From the NCBI GenBank assembly GCA_001793235.1, contig MGHM01000002.1:1-40916 (forward strand): a DNA stretch of 40,916 nt. Reading direction: 5' to 3'. A program made the position numbers and the translations under genes. A model generated the notes under the pieces. That model was not told where the DNA came from. It searched no databases and saw only the letters and a program-made list of their open reading frames with translations. Positions 1 to 7,982 of the stretch are shown here, piece by piece; the first letter of the stretch is position 1, and each line of letters starts with the position of its first letter. The DNA is from Candidatus Woesebacteria bacterium RIFCSPLOWO2_01_FULL_44_24b (GTDB lineage: Bacteria; Patescibacteriota; Microgenomatia; UBA8517).

Positions 1-60
1 AATTACTCTGGTCATACATACAATTATAAAGGTTTTGTATCGCTAGTCAATAATTATTTG

Positions 61-76
61 TGGTAAAATAAAGAAA
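61..76 (+). promoter_or_regulatory. Extended -10 promoter of the phosphoesterase gene, leaderless
   Basis: TGG followed by TAAAAT at 64-69 forms an extended -10 box. Only 7 nt separate it from the ATG at 77, so transcription should begin at or next to the start codon. No Shine-Dalgarno sequence fits in between. No good -35 is visible at the usual distance. Confidence 0.5.
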
Positions 77-583
77 ATGAAAATAGCCATACTCTCAGAC
101 TCGCATGACCACATTGATAATTTAAGAAAAGTTCTTGAACAAGCAAAAGGGGCCGGAGCAGAAGCTGTAATTTTCTGCGGTGACATGTGCGCTCCGGCAA
201 CTGCAAAAATATTTGCTGAAGTGGAGCTCCCTGTTTATGCAGTATTTGGTAATTGTGACGAGGACCAATACCAGATTGCTCTTCGGGGTGGTGCGAAATT
301 CAAAATCGTTGGTTTGGCCGAAGAATATCATCAGATTGAATTGGGAAAGAGGAAAATCGCAATCTGCCACTACCCCAAGCTTGCAGATTTACTTTCCAAA
401 ACCGGTGAATATGATGCGGTCTTTTTTGGCCACACTCACCAGGGAGGGATGGGCAACCACGGCAAAACTCTACTTCTTAATCCAGGAGCTGTTTGTGGCA
501 TCAAGGATGGGAAATATGACGAAGCAACCTTTGCAATTTATGATACAGACACCAACTCCGCGGAGCTGGATGTAATCAAATAA
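77..583 (+). CDS. YfcE/MJ0936-family metallophosphoesterase
   Basis: A 168-aa calcineurin-like phosphoesterase of the compact YfcE/MJ0936 type, expected to hydrolyse phosphodiester bonds with two metal ions in the cytoplasm; the natural substrate of this family is poorly defined. All metal-binding blocks are present: D8 and H10 in LSDSH, GD at 35-36, GNCDE at 58-62 (the Cys replaces the usual His/Asn-type neighbour), H98 in CHYP and GHTH at 118-121. Length is normal for the family. The ATG lies directly behind an extended -10 box with no ribosome-binding site. The gene stands alone and ends in a strong terminator hairpin. Confidence 0.9.
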   Translation: MKIAILSDSHDHIDNLRKVLEQAKGAGAEAVIFCGDMCAPATAKIFAEVELPVYAVFGNCDEDQYQIALRGGAKFKIVGLAEEYHQIELGKRKIAICHYPKLADLLSKTGEYDAVFFGHTHQGGMGNHGKTLLLNPGAVCGIKDGKYDEATFAIYDTDTNSAELDVIK

Positions 584-612
584 ATCCCCTCCATTTCTGA
601 AGGGGATTTTTG
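583..612 (+). terminator. Intrinsic terminator after the phosphoesterase gene
   Basis: The arms AATCCCCT (583-590) and AGGGGATT (601-608) pair perfectly around a 10-nt loop and are followed by a T-run. The stem overlaps the stop codon. Confidence 0.85.
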
Positions 613-615
613 CTT

Positions 616-633
616 CCTACCTGCGTAGGCAGG
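616..633. repeat. Small palindromic (REP-like) element
   Basis: CCTAC at 616-620 pairs with GTAGG at 625-629, and CCTG (620-623) with CAGG (630-633), giving two alternative nested hairpins of the kind CCTACCTGCGTAGGCAGG. It lies between a terminator and the end of the minus-strand small ORF. It resembles dispersed CPR palindromes, but other copies must be found genome-wide to prove it is a repeat. Confidence 0.4.
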
Positions 634-646
634 CAAGACTTAAGCT

Positions 647-850
647 CTAAACTACTGGGGCATCAATGCCATCCCAAACGTCTTTGCTTACAAACTTTGT
701 GAGTCTTGATCCATCGACTTCGGCTTTCAAGGCATATCGCACTTGAGTTCCTCCGTCTTTTGTAGGTCTCTCGTACTTAGTTTTCTTAACTTGAGAAACT
801 GGTACCGAAACCTTGGCTCTCTTCTTTACATCGTAGAATTGTTGATCCAA
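647..850 (-). CDS. Small basic protein of unknown function
   Basis: A 67-aa lysine-rich protein with no recognised domain, no membrane segment and no cysteines. The start is TTG at 850-848: it sits about 8 nt behind a strong AAGGGGGG Shine-Dalgarno, and a near-consensus promoter lies further upstream, which makes this a real expressed gene in spite of its size. Its beta-strand-rich, charged composition could fit a small nucleic-acid or ribosome-associated protein, but that is guesswork. Confidence 0.6.
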   Translation of the reverse strand: MDQQFYDVKKRAKVSVPVSQVKKTKYERPTKDGGTQVRYALKAEVDGSRLTKFVSKDVWDGIDAPVV

Positions 851-880
851 ATTGACTCACCCCCCTTCTTGGCTAAGCTT

Positions 881-910
881 AAAATAGTCTAGTTCACCCT
901 CACTTGTCAA
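881..910 (-). promoter_or_regulatory. Promoter of the 67-aa gene
   Basis: On the minus strand TTGACA (910-905) and TATTTT (886-881) are 18 nt apart. The expected leader of about 24 nt carries the strong SD sequence before the TTG start. Confidence 0.65.
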
Positions 911-931
911 GCACAACTTGCCTCAAACTGA

Positions 932-969
932 TTTACTTCACCCAAAAGTTCTAATATAATGGCTATATC
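932..969 (+). promoter_or_regulatory. Promoter of the VIT-type transporter gene, near-leaderless
   Basis: TTTACT (932-937) and TATAAT (955-960) are 17 nt apart. The ATG is at 970, only 9 nt after the -10 box, so the leader would be 0-3 nt. It lies back to back with the promoter of the 67-aa gene. Confidence 0.6.
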
Positions 970-1470
970 ATGGCCTCAAGCAAAAAAGAGGAGTTTGCTA
1001 CTTACATTCGAAATTTTATCTTCGGAGTCGAAGATAGCCTAGTTTCTACGGTTGGGCTTCTCTCGGGCGTTGCTGCGGCGGGGCTCCCCAAACACGACAT
1101 CTTCCTGACCGGTATAATTCTAATTTTCGTGGAAGCGTTCTCCATGGGCGTAGGCAGTTATTTATCCGAAGAGTCTGCTGAGGAGTATACGCGTGCCCGG
1201 AAATCCCTTTCCACTCAAGGTGCATTAATTATGTTTTTCTCCTACTTTGCCGCGGGATTTATTCCCCTGGCACCTTACCTGGTGTTTGACGTGTCCCCTG
1301 CTTTCTTTATTTCAATTTTGTTGTCCCTCATGGCTTTGTTTATGTTGGGGCTGGTAAGTAGCAGGATTTTCCACACTGACCACACCATGAAGCACGGTGT
1401 CAGGATGCTCATCATTGGCGGCCTGGCCATCCTTGTGGGGGTTATTGTGGGGAAGCTAGTTAATGCCTAG
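970..1470 (+). CDS. VIT1/CCC1-family membrane transporter (iron/manganese)
   Basis: A 166-aa integral membrane protein of the VIT1/CCC1 family, members of which move Fe2+ or Mn2+ across membranes. The diagnostic first helix is present (FGVEDSLVSTVGLLSGVA, residues 18-35), as is the second-helix block EAFSMGVGSYLS; three further hydrophobic segments follow, giving about five helices. The acidic residues E21, D22 and E55 region correspond to the family's metal path. The cytoplasmic metal-binding loop between helices 2 and 3 is short (SEESAEEYTRAR). The start codon lies directly behind the -10 box. It converges with the permease gene; the two stop codons touch at 1470/1471. Confidence 0.85.
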   Translation: MASSKKEEFATYIRNFIFGVEDSLVSTVGLLSGVAAAGLPKHDIFLTGIILIFVEAFSMGVGSYLSEESAEEYTRARKSLSTQGALIMFFSYFAAGFIPLAPYLVFDVSPAFFISILLSLMALFMLGLVSSRIFHTDHTMKHGVRMLIIGGLAILVGVIVGKLVNA

Positions 1471-2658
1471 CTACTCGTATCTAATTGCTTCAATAGGCGT
1501 TAAGTTTGCGGCTCTTCGGGCGGGGAAGACTCCAAAAAATATGCCAATTGCCGAGGAAATACCAAGTGCTACGGCGACTGCCACGGCATCAAGCCCCAAG
1601 GGGAAGTAGGGCTGAACTATTAGCACTACCAATGCCGCCAAAGCCAAGCCCACTATTCCTCCTAAAAGAGATAGCAAAACGCTTTCGGTCAGAAACTGGA
1701 GTAAAATATCGCGCTTTGTGGCGCCAATTGCCCGCCTGATGCCCACTTCCTTGGTGCGCTCAGTTACGTTGGCATACATGATGTTCATAATGCCGATACC
1801 CCCGACGACCAAGGAAATCGAGCCAATGGCAATCAGTACCGCGTTGACGACACTGATAATCTGGTTAATTGTGGCCAAAAGCTCCTCTTGTTCACTAACC
1901 TCAAAATCGTCCTCCTCGTAGCGCTTGAGTAACTCTTTTTCAACAAGCTCCTTGGCGGCCGCCACCTTATCCTCGTCAGCAACCCCGACATAAATTGCAA
2001 AAAAGGTCTTTCCCGGATTTAGGTTGCCATAAGTAGTTCTATAGGGCATCAAAACTGCGTTATCAAGCTGATCGTCCCCTACATTTTCAGAAACGCCAAT
2101 AACTTCATATTTTTGGTTTTGCACTTTAATGTCCCGGCCCACTGCGCTTTCAAAATCGCCAAAAAGCTTCTCCGCCAAGCTCTTGCCAAGAACCACTTTC
2201 TTCGAACGCCCTTGCATATCCCCCTTTGTAAAAACCTCACCAGCCTCAGCGTCTATGCCATACAGACCAAAAAAGTCATCGCTTGTTCCCATTACGTAGC
2301 CGAATTCTTCCTCTTTCCCTGCAACAACATCAATGGCCTTCATAAACACTGGAACCACATATTCCAGGTCCCCAATTTTCTCAAGGGACTTAATGTCCCG
2401 TTCGTCAAAGTCCGCACCTCCCGCCAAGCCCGCGCCAAAGCCCTGAGAAAAGCCGCTGCCGGGCAGAATAATAATAAGATTTGTACCCAAATCCTCAAAC
2501 TGCCTTGTAATGTAGTTTCTTAGTCCCAGTCCCAGGGAAATGAGCATCACCACGGAAAAAACCCCGATAAGAATGCCCAAAGAAGTAAGCCCGGTCCTAA
2601 CTTTGCTTCTGCCAAAATCCTTCAAAGCGGTTCTAATTAAAAAAGTAAAATAATTCAT
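1471..2658 (-). CDS. MacB-like ABC transporter permease (FtsX domain)
   Basis: A 395-aa permease of the MacB/LolC type. Layout: N-terminal membrane helix (about residues 25-47, GILIGVFSVVMLISLGLGL), a large extracytoplasmic MacB-PCD domain (about 50-265), then three C-terminal helices with the FtsX signature ERTKEVGIRRAIGATKRDILLQFL... that couples to the ATPase. The last gene of a three-gene operon (fusion protein, ATPase, permease), 6 nt after the ATPase stop. Such systems in monoderm bacteria export peptides or confer resistance; the substrate here cannot be read from the sequence. Confidence 0.9.
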   Translation of the reverse strand: MNYFTFLIRTALKDFGRSKVRTGLTSLGILIGVFSVVMLISLGLGLRNYITRQFEDLGTNLIIILPGSGFSQGFGAGLAGGADFDERDIKSLEKIGDLEYVVPVFMKAIDVVAGKEEEFGYVMGTSDDFFGLYGIDAEAGEVFTKGDMQGRSKKVVLGKSLAEKLFGDFESAVGRDIKVQNQKYEVIGVSENVGDDQLDNAVLMPYRTTYGNLNPGKTFFAIYVGVADEDKVAAAKELVEKELLKRYEEDDFEVSEQEELLATINQIISVVNAVLIAIGSISLVVGGIGIMNIMYANVTERTKEVGIRRAIGATKRDILLQFLTESVLLSLLGGIVGLALAALVVLIVQPYFPLGLDAVAVAVALGISSAIGIFFGVFPARRAANLTPIEAIRYE

Positions 2659-2664
2659 AAATTT

Positions 2665-3339
2665 TTAATACTTTTTGACAATCATCCCGTCGCGGACGAA
2701 AATCTGACGGTCGGTCTTTTTGGCAACATACTGATCGTGCGTCACAATAACAACTGTCACTCCTAAGTCGCGGTTCAAAGTCCCCAATAACTTTAATATT
2801 TCCTCGCCTGTTGCCGTGTCAAGGTTACCCGTTGGTTCATCTGCCAAAATTATCTCTGGCTTCATGACCAAGGCTCGCGCAATGGCCACACGTTGCTGCT
2901 GACCCCCCGAGAGCTTGTTTGGATAGCTCTCAGCTTTTTCGGAAATAGCAAACTTGCGAAGTAGCTCCATGGCATAATCGTGTGGATTAAATTCCAGTTT
3001 TTCTTTTGCGTATTGGGTGGGCAAAAGCACATTCTCAAGAACCGTTAATTTCTGAATCAAATTAAACTGTTGGAACACAAAGCCGATGTAGTCGCCCCGA
3101 AGCTTACTGATGTCCGCGTCCTTAAGTCTTCCCGTGTCTTGGCCGGAAATTATCACCTTTCCGTTAGAAGGGCGATCGAGAAGTCCAATTATATGCATAA
3201 GGGTCGACTTGCCGGACCCGGAAGTGCCCAAAATCCCGACATATTCTTTTCGCTTTATAAGAAGGTTAATATCCCGGAGCGCGTAAAAGTCACCATCCGC
3301 AACTTCGTAAACTTTGTTGACTTTCGTAAGTTGTATCAT
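2665..3339 (-). CDS. MacB/LolD-like ABC transporter ATPase
   Basis: A 224-aa nucleotide-binding subunit of normal length. Walker A GTSGSGKST, Q-loop in FVFQQFNLI, signature LSGGQQQR, Walker B IILADEPTGNLD and the H-loop in VIVTHD are all intact, so it should hydrolyse ATP. The TGNLD extension after Walker B is typical of the MacB/LolD/FtsE group. It lies between the membrane-fusion protein (8 nt upstream) and the permease (6 nt downstream), and powers that permease. Confidence 0.95.
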   Translation of the reverse strand: MIQLTKVNKVYEVADGDFYALRDINLLIKRKEYVGILGTSGSGKSTLMHIIGLLDRPSNGKVIISGQDTGRLKDADISKLRGDYIGFVFQQFNLIQKLTVLENVLLPTQYAKEKLEFNPHDYAMELLRKFAISEKAESYPNKLSGGQQQRVAIARALVMKPEIILADEPTGNLDTATGEEILKLLGTLNRDLGVTVVIVTHDQYVAKKTDRQIFVRDGMIVKKY

Positions 3340-3347
3340 GCATTTTG

Positions 3348-4358
3348 TTAGTCAAAAACCTTCTCGCCTTCAGAAATGTCCCCTTTAATCTCAACCCGCT
3401 CTTCGCCTTCAATGCCTACTTCAATATATTTTTTGTCCTTACCGCTATTAACTAAGACATAATCCCCCTCGCCATCGCTATTTACAAAGTCAGCGGGCAC
3501 ATAAAGGACGTCGTCCTTTCGAGAGAGAATAAATTTCGCATCCCCGGTCATGCCAATTTTATATTTGAGTAGATTGGTGAGGTCCAAAGAAAGTCTAATC
3601 GGGTAGACCGTTCCGGTCTCAACCGCGTCTGGAGCTATTGACACTGAAGCAACGGTTGCGTTTACGGCTTCGCCATCAAACGCATCCAAGACTATTTCTG
3701 CAGTGTCCCTCGGCCCAAAAAAAGCAACTTCGGTTTGGTCCGCTAGAACCTCAAAATAGAGAGTCCCGGGGTTAACTACAGCCACCTGAGGCGTAGCTGC
3801 CGTGATGTTTACACCGGGAGATTCGGAATTAACTATCGCAACAACCCCGTCAAACGGGGCAACAAGGGTGGCATCCTGGAGGTCTTTTTGAGCAGACATC
3901 AAGGCATCCCATGCTTTGTCGCGTGCGGTTTCGGCCGCGGTGCGATCGTTTTTTTGCGCAAAGGTTTCGCCGCTGTCATTTCCTTTTACATCATCCAAAA
4001 CTTCCTGCGCGTTGGCCTCAGCAGCACGATAATTGGCGCGAGCCGCTTGATAGAGGGCGTTGAGTTTCACCGTGTCAAGCTTCATTAAAGCCTGGCCTTT
4101 TTTTACTTCCTCTCCGACTTTAACTCCAACCCAAGAAACGGTTCCTGAAGTATTAAACTGCAAGCTGGCATAATCCGTGGCGCTTATTTCGCCTGTTAGA
4201 ACCAGTTCTTCCTCAACTGTCCCGCGCTCAACTGTTGCTTCCTGAGTCGCGCCATTACCACTGGCGCGCGCGCGAAGCACAAAAAAACCAATGGCCAAAA
4301 TTATGATTATAACTAGCGTCAGTTTTTTATGCGCACGAAGCCATCTAAAAAGTCTCAT
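3348..4358 (-). CDS. HlyD/MacA-like membrane-fusion (periplasmic adaptor) protein
   Basis: A 336-aa adaptor protein: one N-terminal membrane anchor (about residues 12-28), a lipoyl-type half-motif (VSWVGVKVGEEVKKGQALMKLD), a short helical hairpin rich in Ala, Asn and Asp (about 95-150), the second lipoyl half (ATLVAPFDGVVAIV) and a beta-barrel plus membrane-proximal domain. It resembles MacA and the Gram-positive YtrF/YknX-type adaptors. The hairpin is short, as expected where there is no outer-membrane channel. A -10 box sits 7 nt before the ATG, inside the 26-nt gap after the HExxH-protein gene, so the export operon probably has its own promoter. Confidence 0.85.
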   Translation of the reverse strand: MRLFRWLRAHKKLTLVIIIILAIGFFVLRARASGNGATQEATVERGTVEEELVLTGEISATDYASLQFNTSGTVSWVGVKVGEEVKKGQALMKLDTVKLNALYQAARANYRAAEANAQEVLDDVKGNDSGETFAQKNDRTAAETARDKAWDALMSAQKDLQDATLVAPFDGVVAIVNSESPGVNITAATPQVAVVNPGTLYFEVLADQTEVAFFGPRDTAEIVLDAFDGEAVNATVASVSIAPDAVETGTVYPIRLSLDLTNLLKYKIGMTGDAKFILSRKDDVLYVPADFVNSDGEGDYVLVNSGKDKKYIEVGIEGEERVEIKGDISEGEKVFD

Positions 4359-4365
4359 AGTCAGT

Positions 4366-4371
4366 ATTGTA
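4366..4371 (-). promoter_or_regulatory. -10 box of the MacAB-like operon, leaderless
   Basis: TACAAT on the minus strand, with a 7-nt gap to the ATG at 4358. A weak TTCCCT lies 17 nt upstream as a possible -35. It would make the membrane-fusion protein mRNA leaderless. Confidence 0.4.
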
Positions 4372-4384
4372 CTCCGCCTTGAGG

Positions 4385-5236
4385 CTAAAGGGAAGAATTA
4401 TCCAGCTCTTCGAATTTGAAAAACTGGTTTATATATTGAATATTGTCTGGCTCTAATGCAAGTTGACCAGCGCGGGCATATGCTTCAAGTTCGTCTGGGG
4501 TAAGAAAACTCCACAAATTATAGCCGACAAAGGATGAAGTTAATCCCAATGCCGCAGTATTAAATACTCGTCGCGATATTTTAGTTGCCTTTGAACGCTC
4601 GATGTTTCTTAAATCCTGTTTATCGGACAGGTTGTTGCCTACAATAATCCCTCCAGTCATTGAAGTAGTCAGATAACTCAATTTCAATATGGACCCATTG
4701 TCTTTCAAAATCCCACCGCGCGCGTCCTGCCATAAATGGACTAGTTCATGCATTACTGCAGTGTGCGAGTTTAGTAGTTTCTGGGGATCAACAGTTAACC
4801 CTGCTTCAAAATAATCACCAAGCATTGCTTTCGAAAATTGTAGCATCGGCGAATCACTTAGCCTAGATGGAACGTAGCTCGCATAATGATTAGTCTTCGC
4901 CTGATCCAATACTATGTGAAGCGGATATTTATCAAGAAACGTGTTTAGGCTATCCACTCCACTTTCTTCGTTGGCAATGTGAGTCAAAGTTTCAAGAAAC
5001 TCCAATTCGTTGACCCGGACAGAATATTTCTTACCTGCATATTCTAATTCCATGTCCTCCCCCGCAACGAAAACTCCAGATCTTTCTTGCCAATTTAAAA
5101 TGGAGTGCTCCTTGTTGATTGATTCTCTTATTCCATCTTTGTTGATCATCCATAGACCAACGGCTTCTATAGAACCTAATCCTAGAGTGGCTAGGAAATC
5201 TCTTCTCGAAAATAATTTAGGAGTCTCGGCACTCAT
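4385..5236 (-). CDS. Exported putative zinc metalloprotease (HExxH) with twin-arginine signal
   Basis: A 283-aa protein of no family I recognise. Residues 10-15 (SRRDFL) followed by a hydrophobic stretch look like a Tat-type signal or anchor. HELVH at 163-167 is a zinc-protease HExxH motif; ELEAYA at 249-254 could supply a third, gluzincin-type ligand. A second twin-arginine segment (SRRVF, 221-225) with a hydrophobic run and the same LGL...G..LW spacing looks like a copy of the N-terminal one. The stop of rpsI and this ATG overlap as TAATG, so translation is probably coupled to the ribosomal operon. Proteolytic activity is inference from the motif only. Confidence 0.65.
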   Translation of the reverse strand: MSAETPKLFSRRDFLATLGLGSIEAVGLWMINKDGIRESINKEHSILNWQERSGVFVAGEDMELEYAGKKYSVRVNELEFLETLTHIANEESGVDSLNTFLDKYPLHIVLDQAKTNHYASYVPSRLSDSPMLQFSKAMLGDYFEAGLTVDPQKLLNSHTAVMHELVHLWQDARGGILKDNGSILKLSYLTTSMTGGIIVGNNLSDKQDLRNIERSKATKISRRVFNTAALGLTSSFVGYNLWSFLTPDELEAYARAGQLALEPDNIQYINQFFKFEELDNSSL

Positions 5237-5640
5237 TATCTCTTTGGAGATTGCTTTTGTTTGCGAGCTCTTCCGCCGGTTCCAACCATTCTTCGCTCAC
5301 GCTCGCGGGCATCGCGAGTCAAAAGGCCTTCGCTTTTTAAAACACTTCTAAATTTCTCCGGGTTAAGCTTAGTAAGCGCTCTAGAAATACCATGAATAAC
5401 AGCCGTAAGCTGGCCATCTTTGCCGCCTCCCAAAACTCTTGCCGTAATATAATATTTACCCGTGGTTTTGGTCAGCTCAAATGGTTTCTGCCATAAAGCT
5501 GCCATGAGCTTCCCCGGGAAGTACTTTCCAATCACTTCTTTATTAACCAAGCTTTCACTACTTCCTTTGTAAAGCCTGACCCGAGCCGTTGCAGACTTTC
5601 TTCTTCCTATTGCGTATGTATAATCTGTCTTTTTTGCCAT
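5236..5640 (-). CDS. rpsI: 30S ribosomal protein uS9
   Basis: A 134-aa uS9. The N-terminal YAIGRRKSATARVRLYKG block and the basic C-terminal tail (ERRMVGTGGRARKQKQSPKR) that reaches the P-site tRNA are both present. In the ribosome it closes the head of the small subunit. It follows rplM by one base, the usual rplM-rpsI pair, and its stop overlaps the start of the HExxH-protein gene. Confidence 0.97.
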   Translation of the reverse strand: MAKKTDYTYAIGRRKSATARVRLYKGSSESLVNKEVIGKYFPGKLMAALWQKPFELTKTTGKYYITARVLGGGKDGQLTAVIHGISRALTKLNPEKFRSVLKSEGLLTRDARERERRMVGTGGRARKQKQSPKR

Positions 5641-5641
5641 A

Positions 5642-6022
5642 TTACCTCTCGACCGTCAGCCTTCTCATTCTGCCGGACTGCAAACGATTCTTGGGAAGCA
5701 TCCGCGAAACCGCGAGTTCTATCACTCTTTCCGGCCGCTCGGCTATAAGCTTTGCAACCGCCACTTCTTTAAATCCTCCAGGATAATTTGAATGCTTTTG
5801 GTAAACCTTTTGGTCAACTTTTCTACCGGTTAATACCAACTTGCCGGCATTTTTGACAACTACCGAGTCACCCATATCAATATGAGTGGTATAGCTTGGC
5901 TTGTGCTTGCCCATGAGGAGTGTAGCCACACGGCTTGCCAAACGGCCCAAGGGCATACTGGCTGCATCCAGCTCGTGAGACTCTCTTTTAATTTCTTTTG
6001 TTTTTATTTGGTACGTTTTCAT
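5642..6022 (-). CDS. rplM: 50S ribosomal protein uL13
   Basis: A 126-aa uL13, somewhat shorter than the usual 142 aa. The core LDAASMPLGRLASRVATLLMGKHKPSYTTHIDMGDSVVV block, the GRK...YQKHSNYPGGFKE block and the RLTVER end are recognisable. It is an early-assembly protein of the large subunit. The ATG lies 35 nt inside the end of rplQ, an unusually long overlap, behind a GAAGAAGAG-rich stretch that may act as SD. Followed at once by rpsI. Confidence 0.95.
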   Translation of the reverse strand: MKTYQIKTKEIKRESHELDAASMPLGRLASRVATLLMGKHKPSYTTHIDMGDSVVVKNAGKLVLTGRKVDQKVYQKHSNYPGGFKEVAVAKLIAERPERVIELAVSRMLPKNRLQSGRMRRLTVER

Positions 6023-6401
6023 TTTTCTTTTTCTCTTCTTCAGGCATTTCTACCCACGAGAGACTTACCATTTCTGCACTGTCTCCACGTCTTGGCGCTA
6101 AATTAGTTATCCTCACATACCCGGAATTTCTTGAGCTCGCCAAAGCTCCATACTTTTTGAAAAGCGCGTCCGCTGCCTTTTTGTCATTACCCAGCTTTCC
6201 CAATGCCTCTCGCCTGGCAACAAGGGAATTATCCTTAACAAATCCAATGAGCCGTTCAAGCTCGGGGAGAACTGCCTTTGCTTTAGCTTTGGTAGTTTTA
6301 ATACTGCCATGAGAAATCGTCTCCTTCGCCAGTGAGCGAAAAAGTATGTTGCGACTTTTTCGATTTCGCCCAAGTTTTTTACCAAACACTTTCTTACGCA
6401 T
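5988..6401 (-). CDS. rplQ: 50S ribosomal protein bL17
   Basis: A 137-aa bL17 with the typical N-terminus (KKLGRNRKSRNILFRSLAKETISHGSIKTTKAKAKA) that lies near the peptide exit. The C-terminus carries a Glu/Lys/Asn-rich tail (about residues 118-137) that reads through the beginning of rplM. The start overlaps the rpoA stop by 8 nt (ATGCGTAA), so translation is probably coupled to rpoA. Confidence 0.96.
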   Translation of the reverse strand: MRKKVFGKKLGRNRKSRNILFRSLAKETISHGSIKTTKAKAKAVLPELERLIGFVKDNSLVARREALGKLGNDKKAADALFKKYGALASSRNSGYVRITNLAPRRGDSAEMVSLSWVEMPEEEKKKNENVPNKNKRN

Positions 6402-7308
6402 CGCGCAGCTGCACTCCTTTCGTCTTCAATGCCTCATTTATGACGTCTATGGACTTCTCTCCTAGATTTCTAACTTTAGTAAGCTCTGAACGCTCGGCAC
6501 TGGCCAACTTCTCAACTGTATCAAAACCGCTTTTTGCCAACGCATTGGCCACTCGTGTAGGAAGGCCAATTTCCTCAATCGAGAGTTTGCCAATTGGCCC
6601 TAGAGAATCTTCCTCGGTAGTAGGTGCTGCTTCCTCAACCTTTTTAGGGTTTACTATCTGCTCAAAATAAGAAAGCAGTATCTTTGCCGCCTCGGTTAAA
6701 GCATCCTTTGGCGCTATGGTTCCGTCTGCCCAAATCTCAAGAATCAGCTTGTTGTAATTGGTAACCCGACCTACGCGTGTTTCTTCTACTTTAATAATTA
6801 CACGCTCAACTGGCGAAAATCTTGCATCCAAGGGGATTGCTCCCACGCCTTCCCTTTCCAGCTCGTCAGCCATGATGTAGCCAACTCCTGTTGCGACCGA
6901 CATCTCAGCATTAAGAGACGAGCCATCAGCAAGGTTTGCAAGAACCAAGTCGGGGTTCGCCACACGGACGTTGGCAGGCACTACCAAGTCAGCTGCCTTT
7001 ACTTCACCGGGGCGCTTAACCGAAAGACTCACAGTAGCTTTTTCGTCTCCCTTATATTCAAACCGGACTCTCTTTAAATTCAAAAGAAAGTCAAGTACAT
7101 CTTCCTTCATGCCTTTGAGTGTCGAAAACTGATGTTGTACTCCTTGAATTCGCACACTTGTTATTGCCGCTCCCTTGAGACTCGAGATTAAAACTCGGCG
7201 AAGTGCCGTCCCAATAGTGTCTCCATAGCCCGCTGCAAGCGGCCCAATTTCAAATTTTGCGTAATTGTCTTTTTGTTCTTTTTCTTTTATTTCAAAAATC
7301 GGATCCAT
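6394..7308 (-). CDS. rpoA: DNA-directed RNA polymerase subunit alpha
   Basis: About 304 aa from the ATG at 7308 (MDPIFEIKEK). Longer readings to 7422 add residues that look unlike RpoA, while AGGGGGGT lies about 10 nt before 7308. N-terminal domain: assembly motif GYGDTIGTALRRVLISSLKGAAI and the later GVGYIMADE block; acidic linker (EEAAPTTEED); C-terminal domain with two helix-hairpin-helix motifs (IGLPTRVANALAKSGFDTVEKL, LTKVRNLGEKSIDVINEAL) that bind upstream DNA and activators. It forms the dimer on which the fused beta-beta' chain of this genome must assemble. Confidence 0.96.
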   Translation of the reverse strand: MDPIFEIKEKEQKDNYAKFEIGPLAAGYGDTIGTALRRVLISSLKGAAITSVRIQGVQHQFSTLKGMKEDVLDFLLNLKRVRFEYKGDEKATVSLSVKRPGEVKAADLVVPANVRVANPDLVLANLADGSSLNAEMSVATGVGYIMADELEREGVGAIPLDARFSPVERVIIKVEETRVGRVTNYNKLILEIWADGTIAPKDALTEAAKILLSYFEQIVNPKKVEEAAPTTEEDSLGPIGKLSIEEIGLPTRVANALAKSGFDTVEKLASAERSELTKVRNLGEKSIDVINEALKTKGVQLRDA

Positions 7309-7355
7309 AAATATCACCACCCCCCTAATATTGCCGTAAAATAGACTAGTATGGT

Positions 7356-7383
7356 AGTATATCTCATCGTGAGTAAAACTCAA
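7356..7383 (-). promoter_or_regulatory. Possible internal promoter before rpoA
   Basis: On the minus strand TTGAGT (7383-7378) and TATACT (7361-7356) are 16 nt apart, giving a leader of about 40 nt with a strong SD before rpoA. It overlaps the 3' end of rpsD. It would allow rpoA-rplQ-rplM-rpsI to be expressed separately. Confidence 0.4.
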
Positions 7384-7966
7384 TAATGTCTTGGTCTTCA
7401 ATGGGTTCAGTAACATCTTCACGAACCGGGTTTCTCACAACTTTCCCGGCGCCGCCCTTTTTCTTGAGCCAAACCGGCGGCTTTATGTCACCTTCCTTGA
7501 CAAGTTCCTTAACTTTCGGAATATTAAAGGCTTTCTCGCTTAAGGCTATTGTATCTTCGGGCACAACACGATACGACGGGATATTAACTTTTTTGCCGTT
7601 TACCAAAACATGCCTGTGGCCAACCATTTGCCTAGCTTGCTGGCGAGTAGCGGCAAAGCCCAGTCTGTAGACTGTGTTGTCCAAGCGTGACTCAAGGAGC
7701 TCAAAAAGTTTATTAATAGTATTTCCTTTGGACTTCAAGGCCAAGGTTGTATAGCGCATAAATTGTTTTTCGGTGAGCCCATACATTCTTTTTACTTTCT
7801 GTTTTTCCCGAAGCTGGCGGCCGTACTGAGAAGTTCGAGAGGTAAAACCTTTTGGCCCGTGAACACCTGGCGGAACACTAAGCCTTGTCAATTTGGCTCC
7901 TTTGCCAAAAAGGTCAAAGCCCTCGCGCCTGGATAATCTGTCTTTTGGTCCTGTATAGCGTGCCAT
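7364..7966 (-). CDS. rpsD: 30S ribosomal protein uS4
   Basis: About 200 aa from the ATG at 7966 (MARYTGPKDRLSRREGFDLF). The 26 extra codons upstream overlap rpsK and match nothing in uS4. The N-terminal region has no cysteines, so this is the zinc-free form. The S4 RNA-binding domain is clear (LDNTVYRLGFAATRQQARQMVGHRHVLVNGKKVNIPSYRV). uS4 is a primary 16S rRNA binder; in other bacteria it can repress the alpha operon. The tail (EDVTEPIEDQDIIEFYSR) ends in the usual IIEFYSR. Confidence 0.96.
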   Translation of the reverse strand: MARYTGPKDRLSRREGFDLFGKGAKLTRLSVPPGVHGPKGFTSRTSQYGRQLREKQKVKRMYGLTEKQFMRYTTLALKSKGNTINKLFELLESRLDNTVYRLGFAATRQQARQMVGHRHVLVNGKKVNIPSYRVVPEDTIALSEKAFNIPKVKELVKEGDIKPPVWLKKKGGAGKVVRNPVREDVTEPIEDQDIIEFYSR

Positions 7967-7982
7967 AATATTAGCTTTCAGC

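Noticed and set aside
7309..7422. N-terminal extension of rpoA by 38 residues
   Set aside because: The extension does not look like RpoA, overlaps the predicted promoter and the rpsD end, and a strong SD precedes the start at 7308.
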